From NCBI GenBank assembly GCA_036971715.1, contig JAVHJL010000001.1:2232001-2296000 (forward strand): 64,000 nt of DNA, given 5' to 3'. The position numbers were made by a program, and so were the translations under genes. The stretch is from Arthrobotrys musiformis (lineage: Eukaryota; Ascomycota; Orbiliomycetes; Orbiliales; Orbiliaceae). Shown piece after piece: positions 24,342-36,398 of the stretch (position 1 is its first letter; each line of letters opens with the position of its first letter). The notes beneath the pieces are model-generated. The model was not told where the DNA came from, did not search any database, and saw only the letters and a list, made by a program, of their open reading frames with translations.

Positions 24342-25264
24342 CTAAGAGCGGAACTCCTTTTGTCTCTTCCCGTAATCACAATGGCTCTGAGGATCGGCGT
24401 CGAGTCCCTTTCCGAAGCCGTGGCGCTCGCTGTAATTAGTACTATAATGCGAGAACTCGTATCCCTCCTCATTGGGATTCAGGTTGGCACGTACGATCCT
24501 AAAATTCTGAGCTCCCTGGCCTTTGTCCCTGAGAACGATCTAATTGGTATCTCGCGGTTAGATGTCAAGGTCTACGTCGGAGCAGCGATAATACAGAGAT
24601 GTACTAAAAAAAAAAAAAAATAGATGATTAGATCAAACTTACTCTGTGGCCAACGCGGCTTCTTTGTTCTTCCACTGTCCAGTATTTCCGATCCCATGTC
24701 CGAATTCTAGAGCGCGGTAAATGAATGTCTCTGTTGAAGCAACATCATAGCTATACAACACTAGTAGTAAGGGCCTACAGTACCTAAAGAGGTTTTGATC
24801 ATTCGGCACCGGTTCTACGATCCATTGAATATACGGGTCCCAGTTTTCGTTCAAAATAGCTACCACAGCTCCTTCAGCCTCGCCCGTCGGTGCGCCTCTA
24901 GATTGGAAAATATAGCCGAAATCCGACTTGACGATATTCCAAGGCTGAAAGCCACGGCGTCAGTTTTTCCTTTCTCTTTAGATTTCAGAACATAGGTGTG
25001 GCATTTAGACATGTCTCCCTCGGTATTTCTTACGGGGCAGACGTTGTAGCCATCTGATTTATCGTGTCCCCTACAGAAAACATTCTAAAGCGTCATCAAT
25101 TCATAGATAGCCAGGTGACTAACCACTAAACCTCGAGTTCCTTCAGGCAGCAGCCATATCTGTTTCGGCCCGAGGCTGCGGTCCTCATACGCTGACCTCG
25201 AAATCGGTCTCTCGGTGAATGAATCCGAGCCGTAGATAAAATACTGTTCTGATCGGAACGACAT
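24342..25264 (-). CDS. I66 (cospin-like) protease inhibitor-like beta-trefoil protein, copy A
   Basis: Minus-strand exons 25264-25124, 24944-24784, 24730-24643 and 24539-24342 encode 195 residues without a signal peptide. The first exon has the EDRSLGPKQIWLLPEG motif, and exon 2 has PWNIVKSDFGYIFQSRGAPTG, both resembling fungal cytosolic serine-protease inhibitors of the I66/cospin type (beta-trefoil). Exon 3 has YWTVEE. Exon 4 starts IVLRDKGQGAQNFRIVRAN. Copy B at 26.6-27.5 kb has the same number of exons, a first exon of exactly the same length (141 nt), the same intron phases (0, 2, 0) and 196 residues. This match fixed the splice choices. The third intron contains a T15 run. Protease targets are unknown. 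The family assignment is by remembered motif and is less sure than the gene itself. Confidence 0.75.
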
Positions 25265-26635
25265 TTTTTAAAAACCCACCTAGATTTTTAACCAAAAGTC
25301 AAAATTTTGGATTGAATATATTCCAATAATTTTTTTTTATTCGGAGAATCCTGCTATCAATTTATACTTCAAGATAGATAGCATGCTAGCATCGACGTTC
25401 CCGTGGACGTTATTTTACGTAAATCTACAACGCAGCAAAATTGCAACATGGTTCCTCGAGGTTGCGGAGCCTGTCAACGGTCAACCTCGTGAGGTCCCGT
25501 TCTATGACGGGAAAAGACGGGCCCAATTGACAACTGCGCCATATTCGCCGACTATAAGCGGTTTCTCGCAACCGATCGAATTATCGTTGTGGCACCTAAA
25601 AAATCTCCACATTTTTGTGTCCGTTAACGTTCTGTCAACCAGTTAGAACTACGGGTTTAGTATCACAGATGTAGAAGAGACCCATGCTCCATCTGCGTAA
25701 ATGTTAACGCTCGAGGAGAAGAATAGAACCCGAGTCTTAATTCACCGCAATTAACGGCTACCGCTTGCCACATCTAAGTGAATATAGTAAAACTTAGTGT
25801 AAGTAATACGTAGAGCTAATATAAAGCTAGTCTTGGATATAAACCCTAGTTAGCCCGCATCTCGAACTCAGAAAACCATACTGTACCATCCTCGAGCCAG
25901 ACAGCGCCATACCACGACCGCACGATTAACGAGAGTAATACAAGCTTTTACCTAAGGCGTCTGGCCAGGTAGTCGCTACACCAAACCCCAGACTCGCTAC
26001 TCCCCGTTGATCCCGCATTTTCGTCGCAGGAGGGGCTGGTGCCCAATGTCACACAAAAGCAATGGAATAGTACGTGCGGATCGGGCCGAATCGACCGGCT
26101 GGCCGATGTCCTCCGGGTGCTCCCCATTCTTATAGGGGTGTCATGCAAAGAAATAATTAGGTGATTCAATGACGAAATTATATACAGAAGTGTCGACAAT
26201 GGGACATCGAATGTCGAACCGCAAGCATCCCGAAGGCTGGAAAATTCGGGCACCTGCAGCGTCGGGAGAGAACATCCCGCTCTCGCCTTTCCCCCGTTGA
26301 GCCTGGCCTTCTACCGATCCATTGACGCTATAACTCGTGTCTACCCTCCTAGACTTGCCATACGCGTATCGTGCGAAATAGCTTCGGTATGGATCCACAA
26401 AAAAAAATCAAATTTTCATTCTTTTCTCGCAATCATGATCAATATTAATTGATCAAGTGAATACTAGACAGGTACATGTGCGTGTGATAACCCGCAAAAG
26501 CGGGGAACTATAACCGCAAATATGGAAAAGAAAACCAATGGCCGTAAGTTTTTTTTTTTATATCGTGGATCGAACCAAAACGTCCGGGCTTATCCCGGTG
26601 CCGGTGTAAGTGCATACTTCATCGATTCGACAAAT
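25265..26635. other. intergenic between the two inhibitor-like paralogues
   Basis: Several short frames (for example minus 25948-26253) have no motif. No third copy or remnant was recognised by eye. Confidence 0.4.
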
Positions 26636-27495
26636 CTATTGGCAAAAGTTTTGCCCCCTCCCCCTTCTCTTATACCCAAACCGAGACAACTGCGGCGCTT
26701 GCTCCTTCCTCTCACGCCCATGCTTCTGGCTCGCACCAGACGGGAAATATTCGTCGTCGCCGTACAAATAATCGTCGTCACCACCACTCTCTCGGACAAA
26801 GATGAATACCTGGCGTGCAGAACCATCTTTGGGTCGCAAGACAATCTATAACCAAAAATATTGCAAGTGATGAATCAGCAAACCTTAAGCCTTCGATCTC
26901 GTCCATCGGACGGGTAATTTTTATTTTTACTTACCAAATCCCCGTTGGGGTTGCCAGCGCCTTCCGTAACCGTCCAGGCTAGCTCACCATTATTCGTTGT
27001 GATTCTACAGTTACGGGTTAATTGAACGTTTCCCAGCCAGCACTTTCAAGTAATACTATCCTTAGGGCCACGCGAATAGCTACAACTTACATATATCGTC
27101 GATCATCCAGGCCTCTGGCCCTCTCCAACTTCCACCCGTAAGAATCCGCTTGATCCTGTAAAAGGAACGCAAGCGGGCCTTTATCTTCCCATACGCCTGT
27201 AGGAGCTCCAAGCGCCTTCAAGTCGATCGATCTGCTGCCCGTTTTCTCCAGTTCCCATGGCTGTGGTTATTAACGCGAATTAGTACACATATACATACAA
27301 CATGAATTAATTTCCATCCTCTAGTCGATATTATATTCAGAGAAGGAAACCTACTTGAGGTGCTTTCCGCCCCCGATGGTAGGCATAAATAGCCTTCGGG
27401 CCAAAGCTGCGGTCTTCAATGGCGCCGCGAAAAACCTGGCGTTGATCTCCGTCCGCGTCATAGAGAATAGAGTATTTGCCGCTTTCTAGAGCCAT
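26636..27495 (-). CDS. I66 (cospin-like) protease inhibitor-like beta-trefoil protein, copy B
   Basis: Minus-strand exons 27495-27355, 27260-27091, 27004-26935 and 26845-26636 encode 196 residues, with introns of 94, 86 and 89 bp. The first exon ends IEDRSFGPKAIYAYHRGRKAPQ. The second begins PWELEKTGSRSIDLK and contains GAPTGVWEDKGPLAFLLQDQ. The third contains NNGELAWTVTEGAGN. The fourth begins IVLRPKDGSARQVFIFVRESG and has an acidic then basic C-terminal extension after the trefoil-like part. There is no signal peptide, so a cytosolic defence or regulatory protease inhibitor is the likeliest role by analogy with cospins. It shares exon number, phases and motifs with copy A on the same strand, which suggests tandem duplication with strong divergence. 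Confidence 0.75.
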
Positions 27496-28318
27496 CTTAT
27501 CGTGGATTTTGCTACAAAATGGAGGTGTTTATATGATCAAATAGAGTTTTTACGATAACTAAGATTTGTTGCTCGGGTTTGTGAGGATAGAAACTGCTCT
27601 GATGGATTTCTGCTTCTTGAGATGGATCATGGACTCTAGGCCATCACTCCCCTATTTATATTGCATTGAGGCTAACTCTCTGGCTGGTCTCGCACGTCTT
27701 TCGAGTCGTTGATGAGGTAATGAATAGATCTATAGAACGCAATACAGGTATGATATGGGGGAATACGCTGTAGATGGTCGTACCTAGTCTCGTACCCCGC
27801 CTCCCACAGGCCGTGCCTAGCACGGACGGCAGCGTCCGCCTATTAGCCAATACCTGTGATTGTTTCCAGTCGCACATGCCCACGACAGTGTAGATCCTAG
27901 ATTTAATGTAGCCTCCGGTCTTGTCACGTACTACTAACGGTGAAACGGCTGGAATATATACTTTAAGTCGATCGTAGAAAGGTATCTCCTTCGTCGGGCC
28001 ACCTAGTTCTTCGAGGTTGGGCTTGATCATTTCAATTAATAAAACTTCATTAATAACCCTCTACAGTACTATATATTTATAGACAGGCTATTGGAGTATA
28101 GGCGGTCCGTATGAGCGGGGTTGAATTCCCCAAGTCAAACGAAGACGCATTTAATAGGAAAGTTGTAGTGTGAAAGAAAGAAAGCTGGCTGGGTTTCTCA
28201 TAGCTTGACGGTTGCATATTACATGGTCAACCAAGTACAGCTCAAATGAAACACCAGCCTTCGAACCGTTATAGAAGTATAAAGAAAAAGAATTAAAGTG
28301 CATCCTTTAAAAGTTAAT
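27496..28318. other. intergenic; one unassigned ORF
   Basis: A minus-strand frame from an ATG at 28030 to 27656 encodes MIKPNLEELGGPTKEIPFY and a plausible hydrophilic start, but the second half is low quality and may run into an intron. I cannot assign it or close a better model. Confidence 0.3.
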
Positions 28319-31300
28319 TCAAGGAGCCGAGCATCGACCCCAGCCGGATTGACAGGCCGGGCCGCAATGTGCTTCTGTGATACCGCTGTATTTCACAATT
28401 TGTCAGCGGCCCAGCGCCTAACTTCGGGATAGATTGAGGGGGCCTACCAATAGCCATATTGAGAGCAGCATTGTCCATCGTACGGCCCGTCGTTGCAAGT
28501 CTTACCAAAGGTTATACCACATCGGCCATCGTAGGAGACGTCCGGGTCAATGATATCGCACGTTCCAGTAACCGAGAAGGCCGGCTGGCAGCCGAAACCA
28601 CAATATGCGGTCGAGTTGCCACTATCACCAATGTTAAGCCCATACCCTTATACATCCGGAGTACATAGAGAGTAATACTTACCAATAGCCGAATTGGGAG
28701 CAGCAATTCCCGCCAGCTACTGTATGACAAACGAATCCACTGTTTCCACCACAAGTCCCATCGGGACTGAGGTTCGAGTTGGAACAATCACCAAATCGAC
28801 GTTGGCAGTTTACGATACAATGAAGGGCATCGCGCCCGCAAGTTCCGGATCGAGAACAACATGGACCGAAAGGAGATCCGAAACAACCAAACCCATTGCT
28901 TGGGCCACAGATTCCGTCCGGACTCAATGGAGGGGTGGTTGGGAGAGTGGTCGGCGAGCTATTAGTAGTCGAAATGACATTGTTAGTACTAGATGTATCA
29001 GTTTCACCAGGGCCAGAAGCTGTGCTTGGTTCCAGAGTAGAGGATCCAGATTGGGTAGGGATAGAATAAGACCAGGGGCCCGGAGGGTATCCATAGTACC
29101 TAATTGACGATGAAGATTCACCAGTAGTCGTGAAGGTCGAGGTCAACGTGGTGCCTGGGTCAGAGATCGTGGAAGTTTCCGTAAAAGTCGTGGATCCGGA
29201 TGTGACAGTTGAAGTAGCCGTCGAGGTAGTACCAGGGATCGTAACGGTTGAGGTCCCCGTCGAGGTTTCAGGCTCGGATATAAGGCTGGATGTCGCCGAG
29301 GTCGTTGGGAGAGTTACAGTTGTCGTTGTGGAAGGGATTGTAGTAGTAGATGTGGCCGTGGAAGTAGTTCCAGTAGTCGTCGATGTTTCCGGCTCCGAAA
29401 TCAGACTTGAGGTCTCTGAGGTTAGGGAAACTGTGGAGGTCGATGTCCCAGAAGTGATGGTTGTAGTGGAAATACTTGTCGAATTAATGACGGTAGTACC
29501 GGTAGTAGTGGATGTTTCAGGCTCAGATATCAGGATGGAAGTCCCTGTAGTCCCTGAGGTCGTTCCAGACGTAAGCGTCGAGGTTGTTTTAAAATTGCCA
29601 GGGTCAACAATACCACTGCCAGTTGATGTTGATGTTCCAGTCTCAGAAATAAGGCTTGAGGCCTCAGTTGTCGTAGTAGTCCTACTAGTTATAGTTGTAG
29701 TTGAGGTGGTTGTAGAATTAATCGCGACCGAACTTGTCGTGGTTGACGTTTCAGGTTCAGAAATGAGACTGGATGTCTCCGAGGTTGTCGAAACATCAAA
29801 CGTAGTAGTTCCCGTTGTGGTGGAACTTGGAACTGTCGTTACTATTGATGTTGTAGAGTTTCCTGAGTTTGTAATCGTAGTTGTTCCAGTAGACGTCGAT
29901 TCACTGAACGTCGTTGTGAAGGTTGAAGTTGTGGTATTTTGTGGGACCGACGTCGTAGACAGGATGGTGCTCGTGGAGGGCCCAATACTACTAGTGAAGG
30001 TGGAAGTGGTCAAATTTCCAGAGAAAGAGGTCGTAGATGTCGTTGAGGTCTCGGGCTCCGAAGTGAGGCTACCAGGTTCCATTGTCGTGTTATTCGCTAA
30101 TGTGGTGGTCAGGACTGTAGACGTGGTAGTAGAAGTTTCAGGCTCCGAAGTGATACTAGCGGTGCCATTTGACGTTGCCGTGGAATTCGTAAATGTTGTA
30201 GACGTGGCAGTGGTATTGAATGAAGTCGTTGTTGAGATTGACGAAGTCGTCTCCGGCTGACTGGAGGTTGTGCTAGGGAGAGTAATTATCGTCGTCGAAT
30301 TGAAGATAGTGGCCGTGACATTGCTAGTTGTCAGTGAAGTGAAACTCGTAGTCGTAGAGGAAATATTGAAGCTAGTCAAGGTAGAGAAACTCGTGGTTGT
30401 CGGCGAGGTCTCTGGGGATTCACTAATTAGAGCGCTCGACGAAGTTGTTGTACTTAATGAAGTAGTGCTTGTCTCAAGTGATGTGGTAGTCGTCGTAGTT
30501 GTAGCATTGACAGACGTCAAAAGACTCGAAGACGAAGAAAGAGAGGAAGTAGTACTAGTTTCTGGTTCACTAATCAAACTTGAGCTCGACGTTGGAGTGG
30601 TAGTGGTCGTAGTATTTGTCACTGTGAGCGTCGTTGTAGACGATCCGCTCGAACTAGAAGTGAGAGAGACTGTGCTAGTACTAGTATTAGCGACTGTAGT
30701 GGTTGTAAAAGATGACGAAGTTGAAGTTGAAGTTGAAGTTTCCGGGTCAGAAATGATGGAAGATGCCTCAACAGATGTCCCAGAAAAAGTCGAGCTGGTC
30801 GTCAAGTTACTACTAGTCGAACTGATATGGGATAACGGTTAGCTAAGTTTGAATTAAATGTATTTTGAAGATATATCCTGGTACGAACCTCGTGGTTTCG
30901 GTACTTGGGGTCGTTTCAGGGACCGTAGTGGCAGAAGACGTCTCTGTCGACGTTGATGCTGTCGTTGTAGTGACAGCCGACGAGTTTGTACTAAATACAT
31001 CGTCAGTAAAGGTACACCGTCCCCGCTCAAGAAGTGATTGATCATTATATATGCATACGCTGTACTAGTGGTAGAGAAAGATGAGCTAGAGGTAAGAGTC
31101 GAGGTCGACGTACTTGTCGTAGTCTCTGTCTCTGGGAAAGATGCAATCGAAGAACTTGAACTCGTGGTCAAAGTGGAGCTATTTTGTATTGTTAGCGAGT
31201 GAATATGCTATGGGGGCAATACTCACTCACATACCTTGAATTAGTTATCGTGATAGTAGTTGTAGTAACGACAGTCGTAGTGCTACTGGTAGTAAAGTCA

Positions 31301-31893
31301 GGCGGTTCAGTAGACGAAGAAGTTGTAGTATCCGTTTCAGGTGCTGAAGCGGCAGACTTCGAAGGACTAGTTGTGGTCGTCGTCGTAGTCGTCGTTTCAG
31401 GCTCTGTAATGACTGATCCTGTTTCTGAGCTTGTAGTGCTATTTCCAGCAGTAGTTGTAGTCGCAGCCGTAGTCGTCGCCACTGAGGTCGAAACTTCAGT
31501 GCTAGAACTAGTACTGGTCCCGGAAGAAGTGGTGGTTTCCTCCACAGAGGTAGTGGACCCGGACGAAGAAGCAGAACTAGACGAGACAGCAGAGGTAGTA
31601 GTAGTCCCTGGATCCGAGGAAGCAACATGAGGAGGAGGAGGGTAATAAGGTGGAGCAGCATAAGACTGTGGAATATAATAGTAATAGGGCTCAGGGTTTG
31701 CATTTGCCTTCGCAGAACGTTTCTTGGGAGCATCACCAGGTTTGGAAACGAGCGAAGTAGCAGCCTTTCGACCAAAGAGAGTAAGGCCAGTGGGATTGCG
31801 ATTGACCGGCTGGACACCATTGACCGGCGTAAAGCAGGCCAATGCAGCAAGGCCGAGGAGACATTGCCCAAGTTTGAGCTGGAGGTTAACCAT
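28319..31893 (-). CDS. secreted Ser/Thr-rich mucin-like protein with three C-terminal CBM18 chitin-binding domains
   Basis: Six exons on the minus strand (31893-31235, 31178-31059, 30990-30889, 30821-28683, 28621-28448, 28385-28319) encode 1086 residues. It starts with a signal peptide (LGLAALACFTPVNG) and a Kex2-like KKR site in a basic segment near residues 57-59. Then comes a Tyr/Pro patch (YYYYIPQSYAAPPYYPPPP). A stalk of about 800 residues follows, made of Ser/Thr runs punctuated by more than ten copies of LISEPETST-like units. The C-terminus has three type 1 chitin-binding (hevein-like, CBM18) modules at about 930-975, 979-1029 and 1036-1086, each with CCS..(G)YCG-type cysteine spacing. 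Two introns cut modules exactly at the same FGY/YGY-C site. It ends CSAP without a GPI signal. It likely binds or shields wall chitin; this is inferred. Confidence 0.85.
28975..30790 (-). repeat. degenerate in-frame repeat of SEPETST units in a Ser/Thr stalk
   Basis: Units such as LISEPETSTTTG, LISEPETSTGTS and TSEPETSTTS recur at irregular spacing of roughly 35-60 residues between poly-Thr/Ser segments. The conserved acidic block suggests expansion and contraction of a short repeat. Confidence 0.8.
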
Positions 31894-34579
31894 TTTGACT
31901 ATTCACGAAGAATGTGAGCGAGTGGACCAGAAAAACAGCACGGAGAGACTTGAATGATGCACAAGTAGTCGAATAGATACGCAGAAGAGGATTAGGAGGG
32001 GACAGGCAATCGGAACGAACGCAGAAAACAAGGAGGGAAAGACAATGCACAGAACTAGCTCCTCATAGCTATGGAGATTGAAGCAGATGTAGAACTTCGA
32101 ATACTTAGTAGGGATGTAGTCGTAGCTGTAGTTGAGAAGGGCAAATGGAATACAAGATATGCCATACCATCCATCTAGAGATGGTGCAGGTACACAATAG
32201 CTTGAGGTTGATAGTATAGTATAGTAGACGCCCAGCTACTTACCGGCGTAACGTCAACACGGCCCTAACAAACCACAGCCAAAAACCGGTCTAACGAACG
32301 GGTTATCTATCAAAAACCAAGTGATTCAACCAGGAAGCCAGCAGAAGCAAAAGAAGCTCCAAACGAAGCCAATAGACGGGTGATGGTGGTGATGGTGATG
32401 ATAGCAGGGAGCAGGATGATTAGGAGGAGATGGGAGAGATGTAGGTGAAGCGAAGGGATTAAGCGATGAGTGTCGTTAAACGAGGGCAGAAAAGACAGCT
32501 TGTTGCAGTGAGCAGGCTTTGGGCAGGTTGAAAGCAGTGTCGATTCTGCTGTCTGTGTCGACGACACTCCTTCCAGCTCTAGTTCACGGCGTTTGTGTTG
32601 GTCTCCAAAATACAACAATCCTCACCCAATAATACTTCCTACTAATAAAGAAACATCCTCATCGAGTACTTGGAATACTCTTCCAGTTAAAATACCCCAT
32701 TCTCTACTCTTAATATTAGTCGGTGCACCCCCTCTGCCCAGACGAGCTGATATCTATACGATCTAGCTGAAGGACTGGCCCAATTCCATAATACAACATG
32801 GCACAGTGCGTTGCACTCTCCATGGTCACGGCATATGCATGTGCATATGCAATGGGAACTCAATTAATTACCAAGATCGATGATATCTCGAGATCCGTTT
32901 TCAGATTAAAAATCCAAGAAAGGGGGTTCAGGCTTGACGATAGCCGGGGTATTATATCCTACTTTCCCACATAGACCCCTTGGACCCCTTTCGGTTGACG
33001 GATTTCTTCGTTTAATTTATCTATCAAACGGCGTGGGTATCGGATCCATGGATATTGCGTGATCTTCCACGGTAGAACCATGTTTACAGATTTATATTAA
33101 CTAATCTATACCCTGCAGAATCTAATGAAACTTAATCTCGACCTCAGATCTATATCGATATATCGTGACATTCAAAAAGGAGTCCCCGATGTTACGCAGA
33201 TATACATACACATATCTTTGTGTTCATGCACATTTCGGCTGCCTGCTTGAAGGGAAAATTAAGATATCTTCTCCGAAAAATTCGTTTTGATATTGTTGGT
33301 ATTATTATACTGGGAAACGATATAGATTGGTCAATAACTAGACCTCGTATTTACATAAGCAAAAAAGGTATCGGAGCATCGTAGGTACTACATACCCCCG
33401 TGCATCACCCGAGCCCTGCATCTACCCATACATCTTGATCGCTTCGAGGAAGTGCATGTCCCAGATACCGCATATTTTACCATTTGCGGCCAAGAGCCTT
33501 CTATAAATATAGCTACTATCTAGAGCTACTCCCAGATCAAAATCGATTGGGGTTTGAAGAGATATCAGGAAAATCTTAAGACTCCATACGTATACAGAAT
33601 CAATAACAGATCGACACCAAAAAATGATAGAGCGACTCCAAGAAAAGCTTCAAAGCCAATTTAAATTTTATATGACGAGTCTACCGTCGCACAAAGCAAG
33701 GACCCACTCCCGCATCCCGCTTCTACACGCGATATAATCGTTTTTCCCTCTCCTGTGTTACAGCAAAAACGTTCGCTAATTTGTAACCAAAAAAAACCAC
33801 CCGCTTCGCTCAAAACGTGCCCCACGCCCCGAAATTGAAACAGGACCGCTTATTTTCTAAGATCTCCGCACCCGAGGTCCGTCTCTAATGATCTCGATCC
33901 CCCCGTAGACACAACAAAATTTTAAACCGAACCATAATAAAAAAGAAAATATTAGTAAATGGTCCCCAGAATTGCGGGGAAACGCTAATTAGAGACAATA
34001 TCAATTGCGGAGAAGCTCTAGAACGGGGAGGATTACGTATACTTTACCCCATTGATCAGGTGCGACACTTTTGGTGATTTATTAGTCAGATCGGAGCGTT
34101 GATGCCGATGGGCGGTTTCGCACTTCTGCGAAATTACTGGATATGCACAGTTCGAGCTTTACGCTCATACGGTTGTCCCGACCGTTTCCCCAATATTCCC
34201 CTTCCCCCCCTTTTCCTTCTTTTTTGATTTCGTTAAAGAGAGTTTTACAAGATCGAGAATTACTAGATGTAGACGGCTAAACCTCTGTATTTTCATAAAC
34301 CATGCAATATTATAATATTTCTTCATTTCATGATATGTACCTCTCCACCGCATCAACAAAGTCTCCGCCTGTTAGATGCCATGCAATTATTATACAAAAT
34401 ATTAAAATGCGTAATGTAATCGTAAAAGGTATTAAGAAACTCGTCTCCTCGTGAGAAAAAAAAAAGTTCTATCAAACGCCCTTCGTAGGCCCCCATTATC
34501 TCCGAATCGTATTTACCAGCCAACGTCGGCCTATAGGCCTATATAATCCCACCACATGCACAAGTAGAGGCTCGGGGTT
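31894..34579. other. long intergenic region
   Basis: No gene is supported. GGTGATGGT-type simple repeats occur at 32380-32402. The first part is the promoter of the CBM18 gene. No RNA gene was recognised. Confidence 0.5.
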
Positions 34580-36398
34580 TTAGACCTTAACCCACCGAAT
34601 CCACTTACTCCTCCCCTTCCCAAACGTCTGCTCCGGCCCCGCATCCTCCCCTGCAGCCTCATCCTCAAAATTAATCTTCCAAGCCCTGAGCATCAACATC
34701 AAGACCGCGGCAACGAGGTACATCAACCCAGCAAACACCTGCGGATGTAAATAATCACTCCTCTCAACCCCATCAACCCACACATGTCTCCTCAACTCCA
34801 ATCCGATGACCTCAGAGAACGTCAACGGCGCGATCATGAATAGCCAAATAAGATTTAACGCCGATGGTAGTTGTTTGAGCGATACTACCTCGGCGGTGAC
34901 AGGTGGTACCGTCGTCCAGAAGGTACCACAGATGGCACCGTTGATTAGAGCGAAGAAGATGAGGACTCCGAAGGACTTGGCGTTGATCCAGATTATGAAC
35001 ACTGTGAGGGCGCAGACGAAGGTGAGTGATCCTGCGATATTGATGCGGCCCCAGGAGTCGGAGTAGAGACCGACCAGTGGTCGACCGATGGCCATTCCCA
35101 GATTGAGCATGGCGCCCATGATGCTACCTTGTGATTGTGTGAGGCCGACGGAAACGCCAAAGTTGGGGAGTGAGAATAGAATCACAACCTAAAACCTCCT
35201 CGTTAGCAATTGAACCTCACCCTAGGCCTCTGTACGCATTAAAAACAAAGAAAAAGGGTGAACTTACATATCCCAGCATGCTAAAAGCACCCCATCCAAC
35301 CACATACAAGAATTCAATCCTCTTGATAAGATTCAAATCAAACATCTTAATCTCCGGATTAATCTTCTTATTCCTGTCCTTCAAGAAAATACTGCAAGTA
35401 GTATTAACCACGAACGCTATTATCGCCGTGATCCTGAACGTCCAGGCGAGTCCGAGCCGCTGCAGCATGGCATTCGTTCCCAATGAAAATGCGAGACCAC
35501 CGATACCACTGCCTGCAGCGGATATTCCGTTCGCAACGCTACGTCGCTTATGGAACCACTGCGGTAAGATCCCAACAGATGCAACGAAGAGCATTCCCAT
35601 ACCGATGCCAAAGAGACACCCCTGAGCGAGGTACAGATGCCAAACTTTGTAGGCGAAGCTGGCAGCGATCAAACTCACGCATTGGAGAACGGAACCGATA
35701 AGCAGGGCTACTTTGCTCGAAAACTTGCGGGTGAGGAGGTTTGCTAAAGGGGATATTAACATGCCCCAGCCGGCGGTAATCTGGATGGCCCCATGCATAA
35801 GTTAGCAAAAGAACTCTCGGGAAGAAAGTGAATTAATCAGAGCAGAGTACGTACACCCCCGACAAGAGCATAATCAAATGCCGTAGCCTCCTTGAATAGT
35901 GGCGGATCGTGGGTCAGATAGTACGATAGGTAAACACCGTAACTACTGTTGATACCCCAAGTGCTATCAATCGTCAGAACAACAGTTAGCAAATCAAACT
36001 ACATCCGCATCGTGTAACATGACAGCCCAGGACTCACCAAGAATTGATAAAGAAGTTGCACATAACACAAACCCATCCTACAATTATCACCAAGAGAATC
36101 ATATAATTAGCAATCCCCTTTCTCCACGTATCAACATCAAAATCAATCTCAAGAGTTAAAGGAACATACCGTAACCGCCATCCGGCGGCGCGCTCTCATC
36201 GATCACAATCCCAGCATCTTCAACCGTTTCCGCCTCCCCAGATCCCTCCCCACTCTTTCGGACTTCCTTGCTAAACCCTTCGTTGGAGCGTTCGCTATTC
36301 GCCACCGTCGATGCGCTATACTCGAAATCCTTCTCCGTCTTCTTCTCTTGAATATCAGTGTCAGCCGCCGGTCGGCTCACATCAATCTTCGTATCCAT
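34580..36398 (-). CDS. MFS monocarboxylate-transporter-like permease (MCT/Mch family)
   Basis: A 12-helix plasma-membrane permease of the fungal monocarboxylate-transporter-like group. Minus-strand exons are 36398-36170, 36077-36038, 35963-35855, 35780-35268 and 35188-34580, giving 499 residues. The cytosolic N-terminus ends in the signature APPDGGYGW, split by the first intron, followed by VCVMCNFFINSCTWGINSSYGV in helix 1. Helix 4-5 sequences (YLAQGCLFGIGMGMLFVASVGILPQWFHKRRSVANGI) and the second-half loop GRPLVGLYSDSWGRIN are typical. The C-terminal tail is charged. Substrate cannot be read from sequence; yeast Mch proteins do not carry lactate or pyruvate. The third donor was set at GTACGT (35854) because only that keeps frame. 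Confidence 0.88.

Noticed and set aside
24565..24603. Short alternative fourth exon of inhibitor-like copy A
   Set aside because: It needs a 39-nt intron and loses the IVLRDKGQGAQNFR segment that matches copy B; the acceptor at 24540 restores it.
24303..24623. 106-residue frame on the plus strand
   Set aside because: It is antisense to exon 4 of inhibitor-like copy A and lacks an ATG start.
29130..30842. Val/Glu-rich open frames of 376 and 190 residues on the plus strand
   Set aside because: They are antisense to the Ser/Thr stalk; ACN and TCN codons read backwards as Val and Glu/Asp-rich.
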